Part shown: positions 1-8,789 of the stretch, one piece after another | Layout of the letters: each line of letters starts with the position of its first letter | Numbering within the stretch: position 1 is the first letter of the stretch | From: Chara braunii | Lineage: Eukaryota > Streptophyta > Charophyceae > Charales > Characeae | NCBI GenBank assembly: GCA_003427395.1 | Contig: BFEA01000059.1 | Span: 2,279,298-2,302,146 of the forward strand | Reading direction: 5' to 3' | DNA: 22,849 nt | The notes under the pieces: generated by a model | What the model was told of the DNA's origin: nothing | Seen by the model: only the letters and a program-made list of their open reading frames with translations | Database searches by the model: none | Translations under genes and position numbers: made by a program

Positions 1-228
1 AAGCTTTCAATGGGAGCATTTTATTTGAGTACAGACTTTCATTGAATTCACATGATCAGTTGAGGGCTCCAAGTCCATCATTAAAGGGAGGGGGGGCAGA
101 CAGATTGTTCAATCCCATATCCCCTGCTGGTCGCCGAGGACCTCGGAGCGGGCGCGGCGAAGTGACAGGCGCCGTAGCCCATGGCTTCAGCGAACGGTAG
201 GTAGCCCCTCCCCGGGTTTCCTCACAGC
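1..228. other. Leading stretch without a recognised gene
   Basis: No convincing coding region is visible. The stretch holds an AT-rich start, a G run near 89-96 and a short perfect palindrome (CCGAGG-A-CCTCGG, about 135-147). It leads into the GC-rich repeat DNA that follows. Confidence 0.4.
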
Positions 229-1250
229 GTGCGTGTAAGCGCCCGGATCGCCGGGTTGGCCTCCTATGCACCCTATCGCGTCCGCTATGATCCCGACCTG
301 TGGAGTCGCTCGCTGGTGTGCGTTAGTGCGTCTTGGCTGTACCATCCCTATCCGACCGTGCGGAGATGTGCCCTGGCGCCCGTGCGTGCGCCCCAACTGT
401 GCGGAGCTGCGCGCTGGTGCTCGTGAGTGTGCCCCGATTGTGCATGTGTGGGAGGCCACACAATCCCGACCCCAATCGCGCGGAGATGCGCGCTTGTGTG
501 CATGAGTGAATCCCGACTACGTGCCTGTGCGCTCGACTGCCTGACCCTGATCCCGAGTGCGTGGGGCTGTGCGCTGGTGCATAGGAGTGCGTCCCGACGA
601 CGCGCGTGTGTGTGCGATTGCGCAACCCAGATCCCGATGGCACGGGGCTGTGCGCCCGTGCGTGCGAGTGCGCCCTGACTGTACGATCCCTATCTGACCA
701 CGCGGAGATGCGCGCTGGCGCCTGTGAATGCGCCCCGCCTGAGCGCGTGTGTGCATGAGTGCTAGTGTGCTCAGGGCAACCCGCCTGTGAGCGTGTGCAC
801 GCGCACGTGTAAGCGCCTGGATCTCGATTGCCCAGGCTGGTTGCCTATGCATCCTACCCCGCCCGCTCTGATCTCGACCTGTGGAGTCGCGCGCTCGTGC
901 GCGTTAGTGCGTCCTGGCCGTACGATCTCTATCCGACCGTGGGGAGATGAGCGTGGCGCTCGTGAGCGCTTCCCGACTGTGCGGAGCTGCGTGTGAGTGC
1001 GCCTCGATTGTGTGCGTGTGCGAGGCCGCACGATCCCGATCCCGGTCGCGCGGAACTGCGCACGGGTGCGTCCCGACTTCGCGCGTGTGCGTATAACTGC
1101 ACGATCCAGATCCCGATCGCGCAGAGATGCACGCTCCTGCACGTGAGTGCACCCCAACTGTGCATGTGTGAAACCGCGTTTGTGCGTGGAAGCCCGATCT
1201 GTGCAAACCACGGGTTGGTGCGCGCGTGTAACCCGCGCGCGGGTGCCCAT
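229..1250. repeat. GC-rich degenerate minisatellite with ~581-bp higher-order repeat
   Basis: Variants of the same short phrases (atcccga, gcggagatgcgcgctggtgc, gtgagtgcgtcccgac, gtgcgtgtgcga) recur every few tens of bases in the same order with many substitutions, as in an old tandem array. On a larger scale, the block with cctgtggagtcgc followed by gcgttagtgcg and tatccgaccgtg at 297-355 recurs at 878-940, an offset of 581 bases. Long open frames occur here on both strands because the DNA is GC-rich and poor in TA dinucleotides. Their translations are repetitive (Arg/His/Ala/Cys/Thr) and show no domain, so I do not call genes. The function is unknown; subterminal or heterochromatic satellite DNA is possible. 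Confidence 0.7.
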
Positions 1251-1254
1251 GTAT

Positions 1255-1612
1255 GTGTGCGCCTGATCCTCACGCACGCACAACTGCACGGTGATGTCCA
1301 CAGCGCTCTCGTCGCTCTTCATTCTCTCGTTGTAATACGCTTCTCTTCCGAATGTTTGTCATGCGCCTGTCCGTGAGCAAGTCTCCTCCGGAGCTTCCTC
1401 CGAGTCCGCCTTCTCTTGCTCGTCCCGTGCGCCTTTGTGTGCGCCTGATCCTCACGCACGAACAACTGCACACTGATGACCGCAACTCTCTCGTCGCTCT
1501 TCCTTCTTTCGCTCGAGTATGCATCTCTTCCGAGTGTTTGTCATGTGCCCGTCCGTGAGTAAGTGTCCTCCTGAGCTTCCTCCGAGTCCGCCTTCTCGTG
1601 CTAATCCGTGCA
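1255..1612. repeat. 182-bp direct tandem duplication
   Basis: The segment starting tgtgtgcgcctgatcctcac at about 1255 is repeated from about 1437 (offset 182). Both copies contain ctctcgtcgctcttc, a tctcttccga-tgtttgtcatg phrase and gagcttcctccgagtccgcc. The copies differ at scattered positions, so the duplication is not recent. Frames through both copies are open in places but give no recognisable protein. Confidence 0.8.
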
Positions 1613-1639
1613 CCTCTGGGAAGCATCGACTCCTTTGCG

Positions 1640-2460
1640 CTCCCTCCCGAGCTCCCATCGTACGCTTGTATGTGCGCATGTTCGAAGTCCCGATCCTGGG
1701 CCCGGTTTGACTTTTATACTTTGACGGACCCTTTCGAAGTGTGCCTCAGGCCTCGCATTCTGCGAGGCTGCCGACAAGTTGCAGCGCTCCGGTATCCTGG
1801 CTCCCCTCAGCCTATGCTCGGGCCTATATTTGGGCCCCCGAAAAGGTTTTCAGCGAAGGGGGTCTTTTGTCGGGTTCCGGGCCTTTTGGAGCGCCCTGGT
1901 ACCGGACCTCCTTTCGACCCTATGCTCAGATCTGTACTCCCGTGGTCCCCACATGAAAGGTACCGGCCTTCCGCAGGGCCCGAATCCCGGAATTAATATT
2001 TCCATGGTTTGAGGGTTATTTTCCCAGCCTTAGGCTCTCAGGCCTTTTTAGGCCTCAAGTACAACTCAAGTGCAGCGGTCCCGAGCTTGCCCGCGTAGTG
2101 TTTTCCTTCGATATTGCCCCCGCGTTGAACTTCAGTATTACCGCCGCTTAGTCTGCCAGAAGGCTCGTTTGAAGAGCTGGGGCCCTATATTGTTTGGCCA
2201 ATTGCTTAATTCTTAAAGCAAGTCCGACCTTCTTGTCCTTGTCCCTCATTTGGGCCTCTGACACTCCCTCTGCGGTAGCTGCTCCTTTATGTCTTGACAA
2301 TGATGTGCCTCAACAGTGGGCGTAATGGGACGCTCACTCAGAGTTCATGGATCCCCCCTCCCTGACGCCTCAGCCTCAACACTCGTCGTGCGAATCTGAT
2401 ATTGTACCCTTTCGATGTCGGCTCCGATCCCGCCAAGCAACTTGATTGAATCCAATTCCC
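1640..2460. other. No gene seen; short hairpins only
   Basis: I see no coding region with recognisable domains. Two short inverted repeats stand out: gcctcgca-ttc-tgcgaggc near 1752-1770 and caggccttttt-aggcctcaag near 2040-2058. The base composition and GGCC-rich phrases (gggcctatatttgggccc) resemble LTR or repeat DNA, but no paired LTR or primer-binding site is visible. Confidence 0.4.
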
Positions 2461-2579
2461 CTTAAGTGTTATTATGAAGGAAGTAAAGGCTGACGTAAGG
2501 CTGGAGCCGCCTGACACCCTCCGTACAGCTCCTTGAGGCCCATACCACCCATCCATACAGAATTTGGCCCCTCTGTACA

Positions 2580-3500
2580 TGGCCGTAGGGGAGGGGGGGC
2601 GGTTGGGGGAATGAGGAGCTGGGGGGGTGTGGGCGTCGGGAGGTAGTCCCCCACTTTTTTTGGGAGGGGGTTGGGGTATTAAAAAAAAAAAAAAAGATTG
2701 ATTGTTTGGTTGGGTGGTTGGTTGATCGATTAAATGATTGGTTGGTTGATTGGTTGGTTGATTGATTGATTGATTGATCGATTGATTGGTCATAAAAAAA
2801 AAACATCAACAAAAGAAAATATGGATTGATCGATTGGTTGTGGGGGGAGTCGTCTCTCCTCCCCCGCGCTCGCACGCACACGCACACACACACACACACA
2901 TGCTGACAAAAGCACGTTGTTTTTTGTTTTTGTTTAGTTTTTTCGATAAATTGATCGATTGATTGATTAGATGCAGGGGTTCGCCTCCCCATGGCATGCA
3001 CACACATGCCCACCGCCTTTCGCTCCCGCTCCTGCCTCCCTGGCCCGCTCCTGCTGCTTTTCCCGCTCCAGCTGCCTCCCCCGCTCTGGCCACCTCCCCC
3101 GCTTCTCTTGCCTCCCCCGCCCCCGCTTCGTGCCTCCCTGCCCAACTCCTGCTTTCCCTGCCTCTCCCGCTCCCTGCGAATGACTTTTGTTGTTGATTCA
3201 ATCAATAAACCAGTATATCTGTCAGCAGTCAATGTATCAAGTAATCAATCAACCAATCACTCAATTACCTAGTCAATCAATCATTCAATCAATCTTCTTG
3301 TTTCTTTTCATTTTTTTTCTCAGAAAGAAAAGTTCATTTAAAAAAAGGAATACAGGGGGAGTATCTGCTATCCCCGCTACCGCTCAATCAATCAATCAAT
3401 CAATCAACCTTCTTTTTTCTTTTTATTTTTTTCTTCAAAAAGAAGACTTCGTTTAAAAAAAAGAATACAGGGGGGAGTACCTGCTATCCCCGCTACCGCC
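2580..3500. repeat. Low-complexity block: TTGA/TCAA tetranucleotides, poly-A/T, 115-bp duplication
   Basis: TTGA-type repeats occupy 2696-2790, 2821-2842 and 2947-2970. The complementary TCAA type occupies 3196-3295 and 3384-3407, so the block is globally inverted around about 3000. Each tract lies next to an A- or T-rich run and a short G/C-rich phrase. From about 3291 a unit of pyrimidine tract, A-run and gaatacagggggagta-ctgctatccccgctaccgc is duplicated with a 115-bp offset (gaatacag at 3348 and 3463). A (CA)n run lies near 2876-2900 and a C/T-rich stretch at 3010-3175. Open frames here translate to runs such as NQSINQSIN and are repeat artefacts. Confidence 0.75.
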
Positions 3501-3816
3501 TTGGAGGGTCAAACCCTCTACTGCAACCCCCAGCAGCCTGTGGCACTTTCGTGCGGCCGTTCGACCGTCGTCTATGCGTCTGAACGGGCCGTATGGGCAC
3601 CCCCCGTACAACGTACAGGGACTTCACAGCGAATTGTTATCTCTTTATTTGTCAGCCAAATCGTTGAAGGGGTAGCTAAAAATGAGAAGAGCCAAAGGAG
3701 ACCCGCGTGTCTCCTCAAGAAAAGAAATTTTAACTCTTTCTATAACCTCTTTTGCACATTACTTGTTCTTCACAGAGTTTCCAACACAATTGGCATTAGA
3801 CAAGGTTGTTCATTCA
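3500..3816. other. No gene seen
   Basis: An open frame covers 3501-3956 on the plus strand but shows no domain and runs into the SINE-like element. Two small hairpins are visible: gagggt-caa-accctc near 3505-3519 and ggagac-ccgcgt-gtctcc near 3698-3716. I do not call a gene. Confidence 0.35.
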
Positions 3817-4190
3817 GTGGCCTAACTCAGTTGGTAACGGACGCAAGTGGGATTCAGGAGATCTTGGGTTCAATTCTCATTGGCCTCATGTACCTTTCCA
3901 GGCAAGCTTGGCACCCACACGTAGACACAGGCCGCTGGTCCCCGAGTGATATTTAGCAGAGATTGCTGGTGATCATAGGGGAAGGTCACAAAGGGGAGGC
4001 ACAACGACGGGCCCGCCGAAGAAGCTCGGTCCTGATGCTACTGGTTGACCCCTGGCCAGTATTGCCCACCTGCTGTAGCAGGTATCATACCTGCTGGTGG
4101 GTGCAACTCCCATATGTTCCCTCGTGGGAGGCTTGAGCATGGATATGGTTACTATAGGGTTCCCTGTAATTCTATAATGACAATAAAAAA
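3817..4190 (+). mobile_element. tRNA-related SINE-like element, copy 1
   Basis: The head at 3817-3888 has an A-box-like stretch (ggcctaactcagttggtaac) and, about 30 bases on, a B-box-like stretch (tgggttcaattctc). This is the internal RNA polymerase III promoter layout of tRNA-derived SINEs. The acceptor ends do not pair, so it is not a tRNA gene. A near-identical head occurs on the minus strand at 15997-16056, which supports a dispersed family. The body has a bulged hairpin at about 4065-4101. The 3' limit is a guess, placed at an A-rich run (caataaaaaa) just before a ggcct-gaa-aggcc hairpin. I could not define target-site duplications. Confidence 0.55.
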
Positions 4191-4269
4191 GGCCTGAAAG
4201 GCCATCCTGTCCAGATTTGACAGGTAATTGAAGTGGTTGGGCATAAAGATTAACGGATCATTAACGTTT

Positions 4270-4700
4270 TTACAAAAAAGGTTTTTCAATATTTTTTTTA
4301 GGGGTAGGAATATAAGAGGGAATTGCATCCATTAATTCATAGATCTCATTTATGCACTTATTTTCTCCTCTCAAAGTATTTGGCTATAGCTATTGAAGCA
4401 GATCCTGAAACAACTGGTTTTTTGTCTCCAGGAAATTCATAATTGATGAGAGACTCACAAACTTCTAAGTCTACCAATTGAAGTATCTCTTCATTATCCA
4501 ATTGTTATTTATTTAAAAAGACTAAAATGCTAGGTACACCTATTTGTTTAGCTAATAAAATGTGCTTTTTAGTTTGAGGCATAGGTCCATCAACAACAGA
4601 TACTATTAAAATAGCACAGTCGATTTGATCAGTGTCTGGTATTATATTTTTTTTATATAATCTGCATGTCGAGGACTGTGAAGAATCCACTCTCATAAGA
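4270..4700 (-). pseudogene. tufA: Plastid-type elongation factor Tu (tufA) fragment, broken
   Basis: EF-Tu is the GTPase that delivers aminoacyl-tRNA to the ribosome. Read on the minus strand, 4505-4660 encodes the G-domain stretch ending [16 protein letters not shown] and [12 protein letters not shown]. The next part in the same frame keeps the EF-Tu phrases [17 protein letters not shown] and VVSGSA (to about 4370), and a shifted frame gives [17 protein letters not shown] (about 4285-4350). The breaks are a TAA right after FLNK, loss of the NKxD guanine-specificity motif (one codon short), a frameshift near 4370 and a stop at 4270-4272. Sequence upstream of about 4660 is badly diverged. The AT-rich composition and bacterial/plastid-type sequence point to plastid DNA transferred to the nucleus, or a decayed nuclear copy. 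The family match is strong; the origin is inferred. Confidence 0.85.
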
Positions 4701-4739
4701 AGCCAAGCAGTATCGTGATTCAAATTTGAACCCAGCAAA

Positions 4740-5330
4740 ATAATAATAATAATAAATAATAATGTTCCTGAAATCGATTATGTCCATGCCCAGCATTATG
4801 TGCACATTCCAGGATTATAGTCACTCCGGAAACGAGAATGAGGTATTCGGGGGAAGAGACAGTGAGGAAAAAAAGAATAGTCCCAGTAACAAGGAATAAT
4901 GCATGGAGTCTCTTCCTACCCACTTCCGGGCAGTATTCTTTATTTTGCCCCCACCTCTGCAACGAAGTCTCTCTAGCATTCTGTGACCGATACGATGCGC
5001 AGGTGACAGTCGAACGCCTATCTTCCATCCACCTTAGCAGCCAATCAGCGAGGATTGCGCAAATCTTCCTCACCTTCATGGAGAAAAGCAACATATCACA
5101 CATACTGTCATCGGGTAAGTCAAGGTAAGCTTCCCCGCAAACCCTTCTCAGTGTCATAGTCTTCTCTTCCACTTCCAGCCTCCGAGTCAACAACAATGTT
5201 TATAGCCATGGCGACAGTAACGGCTTCAATATTGATGCACTCCCGACAACACTGATGCCAGTAAAACCTCCAACAGCCTCGCAATATCTTACTAGCATCA
5301 AGCTAGCGGAGGACAGAATGATCTCCACAA
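4740..5330. other. Unassigned stretch with one unrecognised ORF
   Basis: A 96-codon plus-strand frame (4838-5128) and a 158-codon minus-strand frame (4720-5196) overlap. Neither shows a domain I know. The plus frame ends near ggtaagtc, which resembles a 5' splice donor, so an exon cannot be excluded, but there is no supporting acceptor or homology. An AAT-type microsatellite (about 4739-4762) separates it from the tufA fragment. Confidence 0.3.
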
Positions 5331-5334
5331 TGAA

Positions 5335-5407
5335 AGATTCCGAAGTGGTCTGAAACTGCTGAAATGACCATTTCAGAAGTTTCGAGTGGTTTGGAGGATA
5401 CGTTTTA

Positions 5408-5442
<35 letters not shown>

Positions 5443-5860
5443 CTGTTTTTTCAACCACTTCAGGGAATTTCAGAAAGTTCAGTTGGGGACCTGAAACCGC
5501 CGAAGTGGCTGAAGCTTCTGAAAGGGGTTTCAGGTACCCCCATCCAACCATTTTGATGGGGGTACCTGAAACCCCTTTCAGAAGCTTCAGCCACTTCAGG
5601 TCATTTCAGGAGTTTCAGGTGGGGACCTGAAACCGTTGAAGTAGTTGAAACCCCTTTCAGAAGCTTCAACCACTTCAGGTCATTTCAGGAATTTCAGGTG
5701 GGGACCTGAAACCGCTGAAGTGGCTGAAGCTTCTGAAAGGGGTTTCAGGTACCCTCATCCAACCTTTTGGATGGTGGTACCCGAAACCCCTTCCAGAAGC
5801 TTCAGCCACTTCAGGTCATTTCAGGAGTTTCAGGTGGGGACCTGAAGTGGTTGAAAGTGA
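5335..5860. repeat. Foldback DNA: tandem long hairpins with poly-T
   Basis: The stretch is built from one motif family (gaagtggctgaagcttctga, aaggggtttcaggtaccc, cacttcaggtcatttcagg) alternating in orientation. Hairpin 1 has perfect 43-base arms at 5502-5544 and 5555-5597 with a 10-base loop. Hairpin 2 has arms at 5717-5760 and 5769-5812 with a few mismatches and an 8-base loop. A smaller hairpin lies at 5352-5383. The two large hairpins are direct copies about 215 bases apart, separated by a partial copy. A run of 31 T (5410-5440) sits inside. The open frames here only reflect the repeat. The block abuts the broken end of the gypsy integrase, so it probably inserted into or replaced that part. 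A foldback-type transposon or satellite are both possible. Confidence 0.8.
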
Positions 5861-5884
5861 GCTGTAAATAGTGTCTGTTGTTAA

Positions 5885-6380
5885 CCATCTCTCCTTTTGT
5901 CAATGTTGCTTAGTAAAACTGACATCTCTAATGGTTTTTAGAAATCCATATTCAAAAACTCATCACATTTGAAATTTATGAATTACTAGTTCGGTTTTAG
6001 CTTCAGCATGTAAACGAATGAACGTAATGTACTTAGATAAATGATCAACTATGACCACTTGGTTTTCTTATTCTAAATCAATGGAGATAGACTTACCTGG
6101 TCCGTTGGGAATGAGAAGTAGTCTCAGTTTTCCCTGTGGATTCTCATGGTATGAATCTGGCTCACAAAATAGGTCCTCACATAGGTTTGTACGTCCTCTT
6201 TCATTCTTTGTCACTCAAAATGTTCCGAACGTTACCATAGGTCTTCTTGAAGCTAATGTAATATTCAGTATCGTGACATTCACCCAAAATCAAACTCTTC
6301 ACTACTTCATAGTAAGGAACACAAATTTGATGTTCACCTTTGTCTAATAATAAAAGAATACCATCAAGTATTTTCTAATA
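5885..6380 (-). pseudogene. Ty3/gypsy integrase fragment
   Basis: Integrase inserts retroelement cDNA into the genome. The minus strand shows the N-terminal zinc-binding region (LILGECHDTEYY, then KKTYGNV) and the DVQTYVRTY stretch, where the cysteines of the HHCC finger are replaced (Tyr and Ser) and the second histidine is missing. The junction to the catalytic core follows (GKSISIDLE) with VVIVDHLSKYITFIRLHAEA, a clear match to the first catalytic Asp region of gypsy integrases. The core stops soon after a SDRD-like stretch, and the DDE residues beyond are missing. Several frames must be joined, so this is a pseudogene. It lies downstream of RNase H in the expected order, separated from it by the inserted TIR element. 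Confidence 0.8.
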
Positions 6381-6471
6381 TGGGAAACGTTTAGGGTTTG
6401 TTTTCAAAGATTGAATTATAGACTGTCATATTCCATCTCTAACATACTTTTATCCGATGTTATATTTTAAG

Positions 6472-7048
6472 CCACTACTCCGTCCGACGTCAGAAAATTG
6501 GGGGGACCGGTAGCACAATTGCATCAGGGCTACCGGTAGTATTGTGTGGAAAACCGAAAGAGTGGCAAAAACTGAAAACGTGTCAAATTCCATCCGCAAT
6601 TTATTTCATGATTTTTTTTTTTAATTTTTAAAAATATTTTACCTAAAAAAATCACAAAAAATTTACGGACCCATTAATTGCAGGGGTTTTGATGCATTCT
6701 TCGGAGGACGAAAAATCACTGAAGTTGGAGTATTTTTTTCGTTGGCCCACAGATGGCACAGTGGCAAAACTGGAACATGGACCGAATCGGCGCGGTGATT
6801 GTTTTCACGCCGCAATGATTTAAAAAAAAAAAAATTGATATTTTTTTGAAAATATCATAATGAAATCTACGGCCACTCAAATTTTTAAAATTTTCTGTGA
6901 ATCCTTATAAGCGCAAAAAATTGTCATAAGTTGCCGATGTCAAATTGTGCGACTAGGCGCGCCGTTTCGGCCTTTAGTCGTCACCCTCCCTCAAAACCCA
7001 CCCGAACTTATAAGGGGGGCTATTTCCTGTTGTCGGAGGGAGTGGTGG
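6472..7048. mobile_element. 577-bp TIR DNA element (MITE-like) nested in gypsy pol
   Basis: The ends are inverted repeats: 6472-6498 (ccactactccgtccgac...) and the reverse complement of 7022-7048 (ccaccactccctccgac...) match at 22 of 27 positions. The element lies exactly between the RNase H tether and the integrase zinc region of the gypsy pol, where the family has no extra sequence, so it is an insertion. The inside is non-coding, with A/T runs near 6605-6660 and 6810-6850. Flanking trinucleotides, if the TIR is extended by two bases, are tta and tga. This would fit a decayed 3-bp TWA target duplication of PIF/Harbinger type, but that is weak. Confidence 0.7.
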
Positions 7049-7049
7049 T

Positions 7050-7480
7050 TTGATTCGCTTCCTATATCAAGGTAGGTAATAGAAGTTTCAAAGAAACCAA
7101 ATCTCATAAAGAGAACGTCAGTTACCGCATTGTACTTGTCTCTGATAGTCTTTAACTCAACATCAAAGATATCTAAGAAAAACAATTATCGCGCTAGTTT
7201 GTCATACAGTCGTGGTTACGTTTTAAGCGACTTCAATATCATGGTATGAGTAAACCTTGAAGAGTCTCCTCGACAGATAATGCTGCCATGTCGTAAGCGC
7301 ATGTAATAAAGCAAACAACTCTCTCTCATAGGTGGAGTTAGCCACTTTCTCATAAGGTAGGCGGTATACTCAATAGGTCTATACCCCTTCTTATCATCGT
7401 GTTGCAAGACTGTCCATATCCCATACTGAATTGCGTCACTCGTGATGACGAATAAATGTGAGAGGTTAACGATCATGAGA
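7050..7480 (-). pseudogene. Ty3/gypsy RNase H fragment
   Basis: RNase H removes the RNA strand of the RNA:DNA hybrid in reverse transcription. On the minus strand, 7216-7476 encodes LFVITSDAIQYGIWTVLQ and then GYRPIEYTAYLM, the first catalytic-Asp strand of gypsy RNase H (usually TSDAS-YGIGAVL). The Gly-to-Trp change in that motif and the missing later motif show decay. A second frame (about 7050-7185) gives the FFLDIFDVELKTIRDK tether that normally follows RNase H. It reads into the inverted repeat of the nested TIR element, so its last residues are not gypsy sequence. Confidence 0.8.
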
Positions 7481-7559
7481 ACAGGGTAGTGAGTCAGTGC
7501 ATTCTTGAGGTTCTTAAACGACGACTCACAATCTTATCCCATAGCCAAATGGTGTATTT

Positions 7560-8330
7560 TTTATGTGGCCTCCGCATTGGGGTTGCTATATTAGAGAAGT
7601 TCCTTACAAACTTCCGATGGTAGCTTGCGAAACCCAAGAAAAAACAAAATTCAGTTAAGTTCCTTGACTTTGACCAGTCTCTGATCGCAACAATTTTTTT
7701 TTTTCTTTTGGTCCGAGTCTATCTTCATTCACTATATGTCCAAGATAGAGAATTTTAAAATTGAGAAATTTTAGCTTATTGGGTTTTAATTTGAATTTAC
7801 CTTCGTGTAACTTCTGCAGGACCATCCGTAGGTGTTTTTCGAGGTCATCCAATTTCTTGTTGGAAATGAGGATGTCGTTGAGGTAGACAACTATGAACTG
7901 ATCGAGCCATTTGTGAAAAAGTTCATTCATTGACTGTTGAAAGGTTGCGGGGGTGTTAGTTAGACCGAATGACATAACCACAAAATCATAATGTCAAACC
8001 CTGTTCTTAACACCATCTTGTGTTGATCCTTAGGGGTCACCTTGATCTGGTGGTATTCTAACTTTAGATCAATCTTGTTAACAAACTTGCAGCACTGCAA
8101 TTGGTGAAGCAAAGTGTCAATCTGAGATAATGGTTCCAATTTTTTTTATAGTTATGACGTTCAGTTTCAGGTAGTCGATGCATAATATGAGCTCACCTTC
8201 CTTTTTGGGCACCAGGAGTGGACGGAGAGGAACTTAGTCTCATCCATCCCATTTCTGAAAGTTCTTGCAATTGTTTATTTAGTTCTTGTAATTCCAACGG
8301 GGATATATGGTAGATTGGTTCTTAAGAAAT
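7560..8330 (-). pseudogene. Ty3/gypsy reverse transcriptase, broken
   Basis: The minus strand carries the RT blocks in order across several frames: a pre-RT stretch like ISPLELQELNKQLQELSEMG (about 8245-8305), KEGELILCIDYLKLNVIT (motif 1-2, about 8150-8210), DLKLEYHQIKVTPKDQ (motif A, about 8015-8070), MSFGLTNTPATFQQSMNE (motif B, 7925-7981), VVYLNDILI (motif C, about 7865-7895), then KLKFLNFKILYLGHIVNE. The WSKSRNLTEF and FLGFASYHRKFVRNF thumb/connection phrases follow at about 7580-7680. Motif C normally reads YxDD; here the first catalytic Asp is Asn (GAC to AAC), which alone would inactivate the enzyme. Frameshifts near 7680, 7985 and 8150 confirm a pseudogene. Confidence 0.88.
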
Positions 8331-8343
8331 CTTACTGCCGAGA

Positions 8344-8745
8344 ATAATTTTGATCGTGTGCTTGATAGTTTTTGTAGTTGCTCCCGTCGATGTGGTGTTT
8401 ATGTCATTATGTTCGTCAAGTAGTTTCTTAATAGGAGGGTAGAAACTAAAGCACGCACCCACATTCTTCACGAGTATCGTCATCACTTCCTGTGCTAACT
8501 TTTTTTTTGTTACCATACTTTGAAAGCCGGGTGGACTCGTCGATAATAATTTTGATCATGTGCTTGATAGTTTCTGTAGTTGCTCCCACCGGTCTGGTGT
8601 GCATGTGCTTATGTTCTTCACATAGTTTCTTAATAGGAGGGTAGGAACTAAGACACACACCCACATTCTTCAAGAGTACCATCATCACATCCTGTGCTAA
8701 CTTCTTCATTGTTACCATACTTTGAAAGACGGGTAGACTCATACA
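8344..8745 (-). repeat. 202-bp tandem duplication in the gypsy protease-RT spacer
   Basis: The unit at 8344-8545 is repeated at 8546-8745 with scattered substitutions (ataattttgatc-tgtgcttgatagttt at 8344 and 8546). On the minus strand both copies read a KKLAQ ... VKNVG ... YPPIKKL ... GATT-TIKH-IKI stretch. This corresponds to the usual gypsy spacer between protease and RT with its negatively spaced EHxI-like strand. The duplication is specific to this copy's history and duplicates about 67 codons. Confidence 0.8.
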
Positions 8746-8789
8746 ACAAAAACACAATGACATGTCCGATCCAGAGTCATGAAACAACT

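Noticed and set aside
56-1640. Many long open frames on both strands in the GC-rich repeat region
   Set aside because: They overlap one another on both strands, repeat the same Arg/His/Thr/Cys phrases and show no domain. GC-rich repeat DNA explains them.
2338-3232. A 256-codon minus-strand frame with Gly/Ser/Arg-rich and NQSINQS stretches
   Set aside because: The translation is low-complexity throughout and follows the tetranucleotide and C/T-rich tracts.
3817-3888. tRNA gene
   Set aside because: A- and B-box strings are present, but the acceptor ends do not pair and the second copy lacks the 3' half, so this is a SINE head.
4838-5128. Host gene exon with a donor-like ggtaagtc
   Set aside because: There is no recognisable domain, acceptor or neighbouring exon; kept only as an unassigned stretch.
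5439-5845. Two near-identical small proteins (both with WGPETAEVAEASERGFRYPH)
   Set aside because: They are translations of the two foldback hairpins; the reading frame simply follows the palindrome.
5335-5860. CRISPR-like array of regular repeats
   Set aside because: The units alternate in orientation and form long hairpins without unique spacers, and the window is eukaryotic.
8765-8785. Aspartic protease active site (DSGS string on the minus strand)
   Set aside because: It lies on the wrong side of the FDLI-MD motif for a gypsy protease and is not surrounded by protease-like sequence.
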